Assembly (NCBI GenBank): GCA_947175035.1
Contig: CAMWLG010000003.1
Location: forward strand, 56,292 to 120,291
DNA length: 64,000 nucleotides
Reading direction: 5' to 3'
Source: an uncultured Lachnospiraceae bacterium
GTDB taxonomy: Bacteria; Bacillota; Clostridia; Lachnospirales; Lachnospiraceae
Part shown: piece by piece, positions 18,733-27,529 of the stretch
How positions within the stretch are numbered: the first letter of the stretch is position 1
Layout of the letters: each line of letters begins with the position of its first letter
Position numbers and translations under genes: made by a program
Notes under the pieces: generated by a model
Seen by the model: only the letters and a program-made list of their open reading frames with translations
What the model was told of the DNA's origin: nothing
Database searches by the model: none

Positions 18733-18891
18733 CAGTTCAGCCCGCGCCATTCACAAAGCCGCATCTTGCGATGCTTTTTCGCTGCTTACGCAGCTAACTT
18801 TGCTCATAAAATGGCGCTCCGCTCATCGACTATGAGACATGCTCATTCATGCAAGCATGATTCACCTGTCTCACAGTCGATGGCTGAACTG
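18733..18891. repeat. 160-nt multi-branched inverted-repeat element
   Basis: Perfect 10-bp outer arms (CAGTTCAGCC 18733-18742, GGCTGAACTG 18882-18891) enclose two nested arms: GCGCCATT/AATGGCGC (18744-18751, 18810-18817) and ATCGACTATGAGACA with its near-perfect complement (18825-18839, 18867-18881). Inside these are three small hairpins: GCATC-TTGC-GATGC, GCTGC-TTAC-GCAGC and CATGC-AA-GCATG. The predicted fold is cloverleaf-like. It could be a structured RNA, a MITE-like element or a proC 3'-end structure. No tRNA identity was found. Confidence 0.75.
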
Positions 18892-18935
18892 GTGGGTAAA
18901 ATAAAAGATAACAGATATAATATAATTTATAAGTC

Positions 18936-18964
18936 TTGACAAATGGGTTACCGTCTGCTATATT
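18936..18964 (+). promoter_or_regulatory. SigA promoter of the SleB-like gene
   Basis: TTGACA at 18936-18941, a 17-nt spacer, and TATATT at 18959-18964. It implies a leader of about 110 nt, AT-rich, before the GGAGG and ATG at 19083. Confidence 0.8.
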
Positions 18965-19082
18965 AATGAATACCTTAATAAAATTAATAATTTTGTAACA
19001 ATTTAGTCACATATGGAATTAATTCTGTAATAAAAGTTTAAGAATTATTAATTGAAAAAGGAAATGAGCAGGAGGTACACAA

Positions 19083-20147
19083 ATGGCGGAGAACAGAAGA
19101 CTACGCCGCACCTTGGCGGGTTTTGTATTATCATCGGTCATGGTGATGGCAATGAATGTTACCGCGGAAGCTGGCAGTACTGGGAATTATTTAGATGAAA
19201 TGAATGGCGGCGTGGCTGCGATTTTGGAGTCACCCTTGGTTGCCAGGTCAAGCAGTACCAAAACGAATACGGATGTATTGGATGCGGAAGAAGAGCAGTC
19301 CAAACTTGTCATGGCGAATGTCAGGGACGCCGTAAACGTGAGAAGCGAAGCTAGCAAGGATGCGGAAAAGGTAGGAAAATTATATAAGGATTGCGGTGGT
19401 ACGATTATTGAGCGCAAGGACGGTTGGACGAAACTTCAATCAGGTAATATTATTGGTTGGGTGTCAGATGAATATCTTCTCTTTGGAGAGGAGGCCGAAG
19501 CGCTGGCGAACGACGTGGGTAAGATTATCGCAGTAGTGAATGCGGAGAGCCTGCGGGTGCGCAAAGAGCCCAATGCGGAATCCGAAATCTACACATTGCT
19601 CCCCAAGGGTGAGGTGATGGAGGTGCTGGATGACGGTGCCGGAGAGTGGATTTGCATTGATTATGAGGGTTCAGACGGTTATGTGTCAGGGGAATTCGTG
19701 AGTGTGGATTTCCAGATAGATGCCGGGGAGACCATGGAAGAGATTAAAGCCAGAGAGGCGGCTGAGCGCGAGGCAAAGCGCCACGTGAACTATGGAGAAT
19801 ATACTACGGATGCGGACACGACATTGCTTTTGGCGGCACTGATTCAGTGCGAGGCCGGCGGCGAGAGCTACGAGGGTCAGGTGGCGGTTGGCGCGGTGGT
19901 TATGAACCGTGTGAGAAGCGGCGCTTATCCCAACAGCATTCACGGTGTAATCTATGCTTCCGGACAGTTTACGCCTGCGATGAACGGTAAGGTAAACGCA
20001 AGATACGAGTCTGGCAACATACAGGATAGCTGCATCAAGGCTGCGGAGGAGGCCCTCTCGGGTGTGTCCAATGTAGGAGACCTCACACATTTCCGCCGCA
20101 ACAACGGCAGAGACGGCTTGGTGATCGGCAACCATGTATTTTACTAA
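19083..20147 (+). CDS. Secreted SH3-domain cell-wall hydrolase (SleB/CwlJ type)
   Basis: 354 aa. Signal peptide at about 1-30 (RRLRRTLAGF then a hydrophobic core, cleavage near AEA). Two bacterial SH3 domains follow at about 74-136 (VRDAVNVRSEA...) and about 150-205 (VNAESLRVRKEP...), a short basic linker, and then a Hydrolase_2 catalytic domain at about 245-354 with IQCEAGGESYEGQVAVGAVV and the C-terminal NHVFY typical of SleB/CwlJ. The glutamate in CEAGG is the likely catalytic acid. SleB enzymes cut spore-cortex or vegetative peptidoglycan; the SH3 domains and SigA promoter suggest a vegetative or general wall role (inference). Confidence 0.9.
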   Translation: MAENRRLRRTLAGFVLSSVMVMAMNVTAEAGSTGNYLDEMNGGVAAILESPLVARSSSTKTNTDVLDAEEEQSKLVMANVRDAVNVRSEASKDAEKVGKLYKDCGGTIIERKDGWTKLQSGNIIGWVSDEYLLFGEEAEALANDVGKIIAVVNAESLRVRKEPNAESEIYTLLPKGEVMEVLDDGAGEWICIDYEGSDGYVSGEFVSVDFQIDAGETMEEIKAREAAEREAKRHVNYGEYTTDADTTLLLAALIQCEAGGESYEGQVAVGAVVMNRVRSGAYPNSIHGVIYASGQFTPAMNGKVNARYESGNIQDSCIKAAEEALSGVSNVGDLTHFRRNNGRDGLVIGNHVFY

Positions 20148-20190
20148 GATTCATGATACGAAACGATTGAAAGAATTGAAGTAAAAATAT

Positions 20191-20253
20191 AAAATCGGTG
20201 CATAATTTGATTGAGATAGTTTTATCGGTAAAATCAGGTTATGCGCCGATTTT
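20191..20253 (+). terminator. Long inverted repeat after SleB-like gene, possible terminator
   Basis: AAAATCGGTGCATAA (20191-20205) pairs with TTATGCGCCGATTTT (20239-20253), one mismatch. The 33-nt loop is large and the T-run short, so termination is plausible but unproven. Confidence 0.5.
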
Positions 20254-20289
20254 GCACTATAAAATTTTGTAACGTGCATAAGAAATACA

Positions 20290-20318
20290 TTGCCCCTTTG
20301 ATTCTTTTGTAGTAAACT
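20290..20318 (+). promoter_or_regulatory. Candidate promoter of nfeD-like gene
   Basis: TTGCCC (20290-20295), a 17-nt spacer, and TAAACT (20313-20318), about 30 nt before the GGAG site and ATG 20349. Confidence 0.45.
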
Positions 20319-20348
20319 TGAATCATCACAGAAAAGGAGTGCATTCAT

Positions 20349-20813
20349 ATGAATGAAATGATGATTATCTGGCTTGTGATTTTGATTGTGTCCATTGCCG
20401 TCGAGGTGGTGACGCTGGGACTTACCAGTATATGGTTTGCGGGCGGCGCTCTGATTGCGGTGGTGTTTGCGGCGCTCTCTTTACCCATTTGGCTGCAAAT
20501 ACTAGTTTTCCTGGTGATTTCTCTCTTGCTTATGGTATTTACCAGACCGATTGCTGTAAAATATTTTAACAGAGACCGGGTACGCACCAATGTGGAGAGC
20601 ATGGTGGGGCGGCAGGCGATTGTCATCAGCGAGATTGACAATCTTCAGGGCATCGGTCAGGTGACTGTGGGCGGTCAGGAGTGGAGCGCAAGAAGCGAAG
20701 TGGACAGCCAACGCATGGGGGTGGGCACCGTCGTGCAAGTGGTGGCGGTCAGCGGTGTGAAGCTGATTGTCCGTGAGGATCCTCAGATGCAGAAAATCCA
20801 CGGAGAAACATAA
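20349..20813 (+). CDS. NfeD-like membrane protein
   Basis: 154 aa. Three hydrophobic segments lie in the first 75 residues, and a C-terminal OB-fold-like domain (about 85-150, with VGRQAIVISEI and GQVTVGGQEWSA) matches short NfeD proteins. NfeD partners SPFH/stomatin proteins in membrane microdomains, and here an SPFH gene follows by 72 bp, as in many bacteria. The start has an AAAAGGAG site. Role: membrane quality control or organisation of lipid domains; it has no protease domain of its own. Confidence 0.88.
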   Translation: MNEMMIIWLVILIVSIAVEVVTLGLTSIWFAGGALIAVVFAALSLPIWLQILVFLVISLLLMVFTRPIAVKYFNRDRVRTNVESMVGRQAIVISEIDNLQGIGQVTVGGQEWSARSEVDSQRMGVGTVVQVVAVSGVKLIVREDPQMQKIHGET

Positions 20814-20885
20814 ATATCACAAATAATTTGGGTTTCTAAAAAATATATGAGTGCGGCATAAGATCCGCACAGAAAGAGGTGTCAT

Positions 20886-21815
20886 ATGGGAATTTTTTTC
20901 GTACCTTTCATTTTTATTGTACTGGTGATTTGGGCATTCTTCAGCTGTATCAAGATCGTGCCTCAGGCACAGGCATATGTGGTGGAACGTCTGGGCGCAT
21001 TTCAGGATACATGGTCCGTGGGCTTTCATTTGAAAATGCCCTTTATTGACAAGGTTGCCCGTCGTGTGAACCTGAAGGAGCAGGTGGCGGATTTCCCGCC
21101 CCAGCCCGTGATTACGAAGGATAACGCTTCTGTGAGAATTGACACGGTCGTGTTTTACCAGATTACGGATCCTAAGCTGTTCACATACGGCGTGGAGAAC
21201 CCCATGATGGCGATTGAGAATCTGACGGCCACCACTTTGCGTAATATTATCGGTGATTTGGAGCTGGATCAGACATTGACGTCCCGCGAGATTATCAATA
21301 CCAAGATGCGCGCGGCTCTGGATATCGCAACGGATCCTTGGGGAATCAAGGTAAACCGTGTGGAATTGAAAAATATCATCCCTCCCGCTGAGATTCAGAA
21401 TGCCATGGAGAAGCAGATGAAGGCGGAGCGTGAGAGACGTGAAGCCGTGACTCGTGCGGAAGGTGAGAAGAAAGCCCGGATTTTGGAGGCGGAAGGTGAG
21501 AAGGAATCCGCAATCCTGCGCGCCGAGGCAGAGAAACAGTCAGCGATCCTGCGTGCCGAGGCCCAGAAGGAGAAGATGATCCGAGAGGCGGAAGGTGAAG
21601 CTGAGGCAATCTTAAAGGTGCAGCAGGCGAATGCAGATGGTATCAAGATGCTCCGTGAGGCGGGAGCTGACGCGGCTGTGCTCAAGTTAAAGAGCCTGGA
21701 GGCGTTCGAGAAGGTTGCGGACGGCAAGGCGAACACGATTTTGCTGCCTGCGGATTTACAAGGGATTGCAAGTGTCGGCGCGGCGCTTAAGACAGTGGCG
21801 GAGAAGACACTATAA
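20886..21815 (+). CDS. SPFH/Band 7 (stomatin-like) membrane protein
   Basis: 309 aa. One N-terminal membrane helix (about 3-22) is followed by the SPFH domain (about 25-190, [15 protein letters not shown]). A long charged alpha-helix/coiled coil at about 185-255 has repeated [24 protein letters not shown] units, then a short hydrophobic C-terminal part. It resembles QmcA/stomatin rather than HflC. With the upstream NfeD-like gene it probably forms an oligomeric membrane scaffold. A GAAAGAGGTG site lies before ATG 20886. Confidence 0.92.
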   Translation: MGIFFVPFIFIVLVIWAFFSCIKIVPQAQAYVVERLGAFQDTWSVGFHLKMPFIDKVARRVNLKEQVADFPPQPVITKDNASVRIDTVVFYQITDPKLFTYGVENPMMAIENLTATTLRNIIGDLELDQTLTSREIINTKMRAALDIATDPWGIKVNRVELKNIIPPAEIQNAMEKQMKAERERREAVTRAEGEKKARILEAEGEKESAILRAEAEKQSAILRAEAQKEKMIREAEGEAEAILKVQQANADGIKMLREAGADAAVLKLKSLEAFEKVADGKANTILLPADLQGIASVGAALKTVAEKTL

Positions 21816-21831
21816 CGGGAGGAGACACACT

Positions 21832-22815
21832 ATGAACTTAAAGGGACGCGATTTTTTGAAATTACTGGACTTTACCGCAGAGGAAATCACCTATTTTCTT
21901 GACTTGGCTGCGGAATTGAAGGATAAGAAGAAGAGAGGGATTCCCGTGGATACCCTGCGGGGTAAGAATGTGGTATTGATTTTTGAAAAGACCAGTACCC
22001 GAACCAGATGTTCTTTTGAAGTGGCTGCCCATGATTTAGGGATGGGGTGCACTTATCTGGACTCTTCCGGCTCTCAGATTGGTAAGAAGGAGAGCATTGC
22101 CGATACCGCCCGTGTGTTGGCAAGTATGTACGAGGGAATCGAATATCGCGGCTTTGGACAGGACATTGTGGAGGAACTGGCAAAGTATTCCAAGGTTCCC
22201 GTGTGGAATGGGCTTACAAATGAATTTCATCCCACTCAGATGCTGGCAGACCTTCTCACGATCAGGGAGCATTTCGGGCATCTTGCGGGAATTAAACTTG
22301 CCTACATGGGGGATGCCCGCTACAACATGGGCAATTCCCTGATGGTGGCATGTGCCAAGATGGGGATGCATTTTATCGCGTGTACCTCGGAAAAATATTT
22401 TCCGGAGAAAGCGCTGGTGGAGCAGTGTCAGGCAATTGCCGCCCAGACGGGGGGCAGCATCACTCTCACAGAGGACGTCAAGGCGGGTACCAAGGACGTG
22501 GATGTGGTATACACGGATGTATGGGTGTCCATGGGAGAGCCCGACGAGGTGTGGGAGGAGCGTATTCGTGATTTGACTCCCTATCAGGTCAACAAGGATG
22601 TTATGAATAATGCGGGAGAGCAGGCGATTTTCATGCATTGCCTGCCTGCCTTCCATGATCTCAAGACCAAGATTGGCGCCCAGATGGGTGAGAGATTTGG
22701 CATCACGGAGATGGAGGTTACGGACGAGGTGTTTGAGTCTAAGCAGTCGCTGGTGTTTGAGGAGGCGGAGAACCGCATGCATACCATCAAGGCAGTGATG
22801 GCGGCAACCCTGTAA
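21832..22815 (+). CDS. argF: Ornithine carbamoyltransferase
   Basis: 327 aa. It makes citrulline from ornithine and carbamoyl phosphate (arginine synthesis or the arginine deiminase route). Signatures: [13 protein letters not shown] (carbamoyl-phosphate binding), HPTQ, the ornithine-binding DVWVSMGE loop (about 223-230) and FMHCLPAF near 265. The start at 21832 follows GGGAGGAG; a longer in-frame extension from 21715 overlaps the SPFH gene and is not family-like. No other arg genes are adjacent, so anabolic versus catabolic use is undecided. Confidence 0.95.
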   Translation: MNLKGRDFLKLLDFTAEEITYFLDLAAELKDKKKRGIPVDTLRGKNVVLIFEKTSTRTRCSFEVAAHDLGMGCTYLDSSGSQIGKKESIADTARVLASMYEGIEYRGFGQDIVEELAKYSKVPVWNGLTNEFHPTQMLADLLTIREHFGHLAGIKLAYMGDARYNMGNSLMVACAKMGMHFIACTSEKYFPEKALVEQCQAIAAQTGGSITLTEDVKAGTKDVDVVYTDVWVSMGEPDEVWEERIRDLTPYQVNKDVMNNAGEQAIFMHCLPAFHDLKTKIGAQMGERFGITEMEVTDEVFESKQSLVFEEAENRMHTIKAVMAATL

Positions 22816-22857
22816 GTTTTTTGTCTGAATGGGATAGATATAAGGGTAGTGAACATA

Positions 22858-23856
22858 ATGAAAGCAAAAATTTTAGCTCTCCTGCGGGAGCGCAAAACTT
22901 ATGTGTCGGGGCAGCAGCTGTGCGAGCAGTTTGGCGTGTCCCGCACTGCTGTTTGGAAGGCGATTGAACAATTGCGGGAGGATGGCCATAAGATTGATGC
23001 CGTGCCCAGAAAAGGTTATCTTCTGGTGGAGGAGCCGGGGACGGATCTGACCCGGGAGATTTATACGCAAAGCGAGATTTCCAGCAGGATGCAGACCAGT
23101 TGGGCGGGGAAAAAAGTATACTTCTATGAAAGTATCGGTTCCACCAATGTGCAGGCAAGACAGCTGGCGGAGGAAGGGGCTTCCCATGGCGCGCTGATCG
23201 TGACGGATATGCAGACGGCGGGGCGGGGGCGCCGGGGGCGCAGTTGGAGCAGCCCCGCAGGGATCAATATTTATTTTACCCTGCTTCTTCGCCCTGGGTT
23301 TCACCCATCCAAGGCGTCTATGTTGACTCTGGTGATGGCGCATGCCGTGGCGGAGGCAATCGAGGAGGAGACAGGGCTTACAGTGGGCATCAAATGGCCC
23401 AATGACATCGTGATTCAGGGCAAAAAGGTGTGCGGCATCCTCACGGAGATGAGCGTGGAGCAGGATGATATCCGCCATGTGGTCATCGGCGCGGGGATCA
23501 ATGTAAGACGACAGGATTTTGCCCCAGAGCTCGCGGAAAAGGCAGTCTGTCTGGACGAGGTATGTGGCAGGAGAGTGAACCGATGCAGGCTCCTCGCGGC
23601 GGTCATGAAGGCATTTGAGCGGGATTATGAGGCCTTTGAGGCGGCAGGAAGCCTTGAGCCTCTAAGAGCTTCTTATGACGAAAGACTGGTCAACCGGGGC
23701 AGGGAGGTCTGTGTGCTGGATCCTGCCGGGGAATACCGAGGCGTCGCCAAGGGAATCACCGACATGGGAGAGCTGCTTGTGGAGCTTTCGGATGGCACGG
23801 TACAAAAAGTGTTTGCGGGCGAGGTGTCCGTGCGCGGTATTTATGGGTATGTCTGA
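22858..23856 (+). CDS. birA: Bifunctional biotin-protein ligase / biotin repressor
   Basis: 332 aa. The N-terminal winged helix (about 1-65, VSGQQLCEQFGVSRTAVWK) is a DNA-binding domain. The central ligase carries GSTNVQARQLA, the biotinyl-AMP loop GRGRRGRSW (about 124-132) and KWPNDI (about 180-185), followed by a C-terminal SH3-like domain (about 280-330). It activates biotin with ATP, attaches it to carboxylases and can repress biotin genes. ATG 22858 is preferred (AAGGG at 11 nt); a GTG at 22849 is possible. It heads a tight run with the next three genes. Confidence 0.95.
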   Translation: MKAKILALLRERKTYVSGQQLCEQFGVSRTAVWKAIEQLREDGHKIDAVPRKGYLLVEEPGTDLTREIYTQSEISSRMQTSWAGKKVYFYESIGSTNVQARQLAEEGASHGALIVTDMQTAGRGRRGRSWSSPAGINIYFTLLLRPGFHPSKASMLTLVMAHAVAEAIEEETGLTVGIKWPNDIVIQGKKVCGILTEMSVEQDDIRHVVIGAGINVRRQDFAPELAEKAVCLDEVCGRRVNRCRLLAAVMKAFERDYEAFEAAGSLEPLRASYDERLVNRGREVCVLDPAGEYRGVAKGITDMGELLVELSDGTVQKVFAGEVSVRGIYGYV

Positions 23857-23876
23857 GTCAGATAGATATAGAGGGA

Positions 23877-24272
23877 ATGGATAATATAGAAAATATGATG
23901 AATGATAACGATAAAAGGATTGTGCTCTGTGGTGCCAATGCTTATGACATGAAATATTATTTTAATGAACAGTTTGCGAGGATTCCAGACTCTATCAAGG
24001 ATGAGCTGCATATTCTCTGTGTGCTTTTCACGGAGGAGGTGGGAGGGATTTTCACCATTGTCTTTGAGGAGGACGGGACAATCTCCATGGAGACGGATGC
24101 CGAGGAGGATGATATCTATTATGACGAGATTTCCAGCGGGCTTCTCGTCGGGGAGATTCGCCGCAAGCGGCAGGAGCTTTTTGAATCCCTGAGTCTTTAC
24201 TACAGGGTGTTTATTCTGAAAGAGGATATGTCAGGTCTTTTGGAGGATGATGAACATGATACTTGTGATTGA
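23877..24272 (+). CDS. Conserved acidic protein of unknown function (DUF6145-like)
   Basis: 131 aa, small, acidic and without membrane segments. It has a central [17 protein letters not shown] acidic stretch and a charged helix after it. From memory it resembles the Lachnospiraceae family DUF6145, commonly found between birA and coaX; the match is not verified. It overlaps the 5' end of coaX by 17 bp. ATG codons at 23895 and 23898 are alternative starts. The function is unknown, and its constant company with coenzyme genes is the only clue. Confidence 0.7.
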   Translation: MDNIENMMNDNDKRIVLCGANAYDMKYYFNEQFARIPDSIKDELHILCVLFTEEVGGIFTIVFEEDGTISMETDAEEDDIYYDEISSGLLVGEIRRKRQELFESLSLYYRVFILKEDMSGLLEDDEHDTCD

Positions 24273-25026
24273 CGTGGGGAATACCAATATGACCTTTGGG
24301 GTATATGACAAGGACAAGCTTCTGGCGACATTTCGCCTGATGACAAGAACCTCCCATACCTCGGATGAATACGGGATTATGATCACCCAGCTTCTTAGGC
24401 ACAACGGAATCGAGCCGAAGAATCTCACCGGCTCTATTGTTGCCAGCGTGGTGCCTGCCGTGATGCACTCTCTGCTGGGGGCTTTGACACGCTATACACA
24501 GGGCAGATCCCTCATTGTGGGACCGGGTGTGAAAACAGGAATTCGTATCGTCACGGAGGATCCCAGGGCGATTGGCGCGGACCGTATCGTGGATGCGGTG
24601 GCGGCTTATGAGAAATATGGCGGACCTGTTTTGGTGCTGGATTTTGGGACGGCTACCACCTATGATCTGATTCTGGAGGACGGATGTTTTACTGCGGGTA
24701 TCACTGCCCCCGGCATCCGTATCAGCGCCGAGGCGCTCTGGACCCAGACTGCCAAGCTGCCCGATATCGAGATCAAGAAACCCAAATCTATTCTGGCGCA
24801 AGAGACGATTTCCAGTATGCAGGCCGGGCTGGTGTATGGGCAGATCGGCCAGACCGAATATATTATCCAAAAGGTGCGGGAGGAGAGCGGGCTGGCCAAC
24901 ATGAAGGTGGTTGCTACCGGCGGCTTTGGCAGATTGATCGCTGATGAGACTGGGATGATTGATATCTACGACCCGTCCCTGACGCTGGATGGACTGCGGA
25001 TTATTTATGATAAGAATGTGAAATAG
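24256..25026 (+). CDS. coaX: Type III pantothenate kinase
   Basis: 256 aa. First step of coenzyme A synthesis. The N-terminal [17 protein letters not shown] is the ASKHA phosphate-1 motif, [18 protein letters not shown] (about 98-115) is the signature region and [11 protein letters not shown] (about 121-131) the second phosphate motif. I chose ATG 24256, nine bases after GGAGG; ATGs at 24247 and 24250 are too close to the site. Type III kinases are not inhibited by CoA and need a monovalent cation (family knowledge). Confidence 0.95.
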   Translation: MILVIDVGNTNMTFGVYDKDKLLATFRLMTRTSHTSDEYGIMITQLLRHNGIEPKNLTGSIVASVVPAVMHSLLGALTRYTQGRSLIVGPGVKTGIRIVTEDPRAIGADRIVDAVAAYEKYGGPVLVLDFGTATTYDLILEDGCFTAGITAPGIRISAEALWTQTAKLPDIEIKKPKSILAQETISSMQAGLVYGQIGQTEYIIQKVREESGLANMKVVATGGFGRLIADETGMIDIYDPSLTLDGLRIIYDKNVK

Positions 25027-25037
25027 AGGAATTGACA

Positions 25038-26003
25038 ATGTCCCAGCTTACAATTGGAGGCGTCACCCTCCCAAACAATATCATTTTGGCTCCCATGGCA
25101 GGCGTCTCGGATCTGCCTTTTCGTCTGTTGTGCCATGAACAGGGTGCAGGGCTGGTGTGTATGGAGATGGTCAGCGCCAAAGCGATTTATTATAATAATA
25201 AAAATACAGAGGGGCTGATGGAGATCCATCCTGAGGAGGGGCCCGTCTCCCTGCAGCTTTTTGGCTCCGATCCGGAGATTCTGGGGCAGATGGCGGCGCG
25301 CATTGACGACAGGCCGCATACATTCCTGGATTTTAATATGGGATGTCCGGTGCCAAAGGTAGTCAACAACGGGGAGGGTTCCGCCCTGATGAGAGAGCCC
25401 AAGCTTGTGGAGCGAATCTTGAGAAATCTTGTGAAATCCACAAGTAAGCCCGTCACTGTGAAAATCCGCAAAGGCTTCAACGACGACAGTGTAAACGCGG
25501 TGGAAATCGCCAGAATCGCCCAGGATTGCGGTGTGGCGGCGGTGGCGGTTCATGGCCGTACCAGAGAACAATATTACAGCGGGCAGGCAGACTGGGATAT
25601 CATAGCAAAAGTCAAAGAGGCGGTTTCGATCCCCGTTCTTGGCAATGGGGATGTGGACAGTCCGGAGAAGGCGGAGCGAATACTGGCACAGACAGGGTGT
25701 GACGGTGTGATGATCGGCCGCGCTGCCCAGGGCAATCCTTGGATATTTCGCGAGGTGACACGTTTTCTGGAAGATGAGGTATTGCTGCCCCGACCCGATA
25801 ATGCAGAGAAAAAGCAGGTAATATTGCGCCATGCAGCCCTGCAGCTCCAATATAAGGGGGAGTATACCGGGGTGAGGGAGATGAGAAAGCATCTGTCATG
25901 GTATACAGTGGGAATGCCGGGTTCGGCACGCTTTCGAAAGGAGATCAACGCCATGGAGACCATGGAGCAGCTGGTGGAGAGCGTGGAGAGGATTTTTGTG
26001 TGA
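25038..26003 (+). CDS. dusB: tRNA-dihydrouridine synthase
   Basis: 321 aa. An FMN enzyme reducing uridine to dihydrouridine in tRNA. N-terminal ILAPMAGVSDLPFR (about 16-29), FNMGCPVPKVVNNGEG (about 98-113) with the catalytic Cys, KIRKGF, HGRTREQYYSG, GNGDV and IGRAAQGNPW mark a DusB-type TIM barrel. The C-terminal helical domain is present. The gene follows coaX by 11 bp with GAGGA before ATG 25038. Confidence 0.94.
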   Translation: MSQLTIGGVTLPNNIILAPMAGVSDLPFRLLCHEQGAGLVCMEMVSAKAIYYNNKNTEGLMEIHPEEGPVSLQLFGSDPEILGQMAARIDDRPHTFLDFNMGCPVPKVVNNGEGSALMREPKLVERILRNLVKSTSKPVTVKIRKGFNDDSVNAVEIARIAQDCGVAAVAVHGRTREQYYSGQADWDIIAKVKEAVSIPVLGNGDVDSPEKAERILAQTGCDGVMIGRAAQGNPWIFREVTRFLEDEVLLPRPDNAEKKQVILRHAALQLQYKGEYTGVREMRKHLSWYTVGMPGSARFRKEINAMETMEQLVESVERIFV

Positions 26004-26033
26004 TAATTTTTGGTGTGCGGCATATAATGGAGC

Positions 26034-26882
26034 ATGGACACGATTGTAAATTTATGTTATCGCCGCTGCAATCAGCAGGGCGACAATCATACAGAAAACC
26101 CAAATTACAGTTATCAAATAGAGTGTTTTCCAGTGCAGGATTATCAGCTGATACGGCTGACTGTCCGGGAATTTGTGAAGGAATATCCACAATTCAAACG
26201 GAAAAATTTTCCGCCCCGGATACTCCTGCACTTCGTGCAGCGATTACTCGAGCGGAGGCAATCGCGGCGGCAAGAAAATATGGAGAAGAAGCTGAGGACA
26301 GAGCTTGAGGAAGAGCTGCATTCCCTTTTGGATCAAATGGGTGACAACTTTCTTTTCTATGAGGAGGAGCTGCCAAGGGAATGCTGGGTGCGGGGCATTT
26401 TGCCTTTGCAGGAGTTTGATGACTATCTGCAGCCCAAATGGGTGAGAAAGATTCTGCCATTTGCCCGAAATCACCATTTTGTGATATTGGGCAGCGTGCC
26501 GTGCCTGCAGCAGCTTTTGTGCGAGATGGCGCCGCGGATGAAAAGCCTTCTATGGATTGCGCCGGATTTAACTTACCAGGAGCAGTTGGAGAATTTTGCG
26601 GAGGATTTCTATCAGGAGTATGGACTGGCCATGACCCTCCATTTTCTTCCCGTGGGAGGGACTTTTGGACAGATGCGCATTCCGGATCACCGCTACAGCG
26701 AGCCTGTGAACGTGTTGGATTTCTCTGACGGGCGGCATGTTCCGGTGTTTAACCCGCCGGCGGGCAGCGTCTGGCTGGATATGGCGTCTGTGTATGAGAA
26801 AGAACGGCGCATCAAGGCGCGAAGGCTGCAAGTGAGATATATCTCATTAAAAAAGATGTGGCGGGAGACTTCCCCGTCTTGA
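26034..26882 (+). CDS. Unknown protein between dusB and greA
   Basis: 282 aa. Not recognised. The N-terminus is cysteine- and arginine-rich, a charged helix spans about 60-100 (RRQSRRQENMEKKLRTELEE, predicted coiled), and the rest looks globular with several alpha/beta-like hydrophobic strands (HHFVILGSVPCL, SLLWIAPDL, VNVLDFSDG). There is no signal peptide and no membrane span. It is probably co-transcribed with dusB (30 bp gap). Its stop codon overlaps the -35 box of the greA promoter. Confidence 0.65.
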   Translation: MDTIVNLCYRRCNQQGDNHTENPNYSYQIECFPVQDYQLIRLTVREFVKEYPQFKRKNFPPRILLHFVQRLLERRQSRRQENMEKKLRTELEEELHSLLDQMGDNFLFYEEELPRECWVRGILPLQEFDDYLQPKWVRKILPFARNHHFVILGSVPCLQQLLCEMAPRMKSLLWIAPDLTYQEQLENFAEDFYQEYGLAMTLHFLPVGGTFGQMRIPDHRYSEPVNVLDFSDGRHVPVFNPPAGSVWLDMASVYEKERRIKARRLQVRYISLKKMWRETSPS

Positions 26883-26907
26883 CACTGGGGGACAAAACTA
26901 GTATAAT
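26879..26907 (+). promoter_or_regulatory. SigA promoter of greA
   Basis: TTGACA (26879-26884), 17-nt spacer, TATAAT (26902-26907): a consensus promoter overlapping the end of the upstream ORF. The leader to ATG 27002 is about 88 nt and holds a small GGGGC/GCCCC hairpin near 26940-26956. Confidence 0.88.
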
Positions 26908-27001
26908 ACGTAAGTTAATTGACAGCGAATATCTGGATGGGGCAATGGGTGCCCCGGGACACAATATAGTACAAAAATTACAAACAGGAAGGTGAATTGT
27001 C

Positions 27002-27484
27002 ATGCAGGAGAAGAAAAATATTTTGACCTACGAAGGACTCAGGAAGTATGAGGACGAGCTGCACGAGCTCAAGGTGGTAAAACGCCAGGAGGTTGCCCAG
27101 AAGATCAAGGAGGCCAGAGAGCAGGGGGATCTTTCCGAGAACGCCGAGTATGACGCAGCGAAAGACGAGCAGAGAGATATCGAGGCGAGAATCGAGGAGT
27201 TGGAGAAAATCCTGAAGAATGCGGAAGTCGTGGTCGAGGACGAGGTCGATTTGGACAAGATCAATATTGGCTGCAAGGTGCGCATCCTGGATTTGGAATT
27301 CAGCGAGGAATTGGAATATAAGATTGTGGGCTCCACCGAGGCCAACAGCTTAAAGGGCAAGATTTCCAACGAGAGTCCTGTGGGGAAAGCGCTGCTTGGC
27401 AAAAAGGTGAATGATACCGTGGATGTGGAGACTCCAGCGGGTGTGTGTTCTTACAAGATTTTGGAGATTCAGAGAAGTAATTAA
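27002..27484 (+). CDS. greA: Transcription elongation factor GreA
   Basis: 160 aa. It rescues backtracked RNA polymerase by stimulating transcript cleavage through the secondary channel. The N-terminal coiled coil (about 10-80) carries the acidic tip sequence [13 protein letters not shown] (about 41-53) with the catalytic D and E. The C-terminal FKBP-like domain (about 85-160) has [14 protein letters not shown]. Length is typical. The RBS is AGGAAGG and the promoter a strong consensus one; it is probably co-transcribed with lysS 45 bp downstream. Confidence 0.96.
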   Translation: MQEKKNILTYEGLRKYEDELHELKVVKRQEVAQKIKEAREQGDLSENAEYDAAKDEQRDIEARIEELEKILKNAEVVVEDEVDLDKINIGCKVRILDLEFSEELEYKIVGSTEANSLKGKISNESPVGKALLGKKVNDTVDVETPAGVCSYKILEIQRSN

Positions 27485-27529
27485 AGTAAGTTCACCTGTA
27501 AACAGGTGATAGAACGAGAGGTAGATATA

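Noticed and set aside
18733..18891. A tRNA gene
   Set aside because: The branched fold looks cloverleaf-like, but arm lengths, missing T-loop sequence and no CCA-end pattern exclude a tRNA.
25898..26308. 136-codon frame overlapping dusB and the unknown 282-aa gene
   Set aside because: Overlaps two better-supported frames on the same strand and has no ribosome site.
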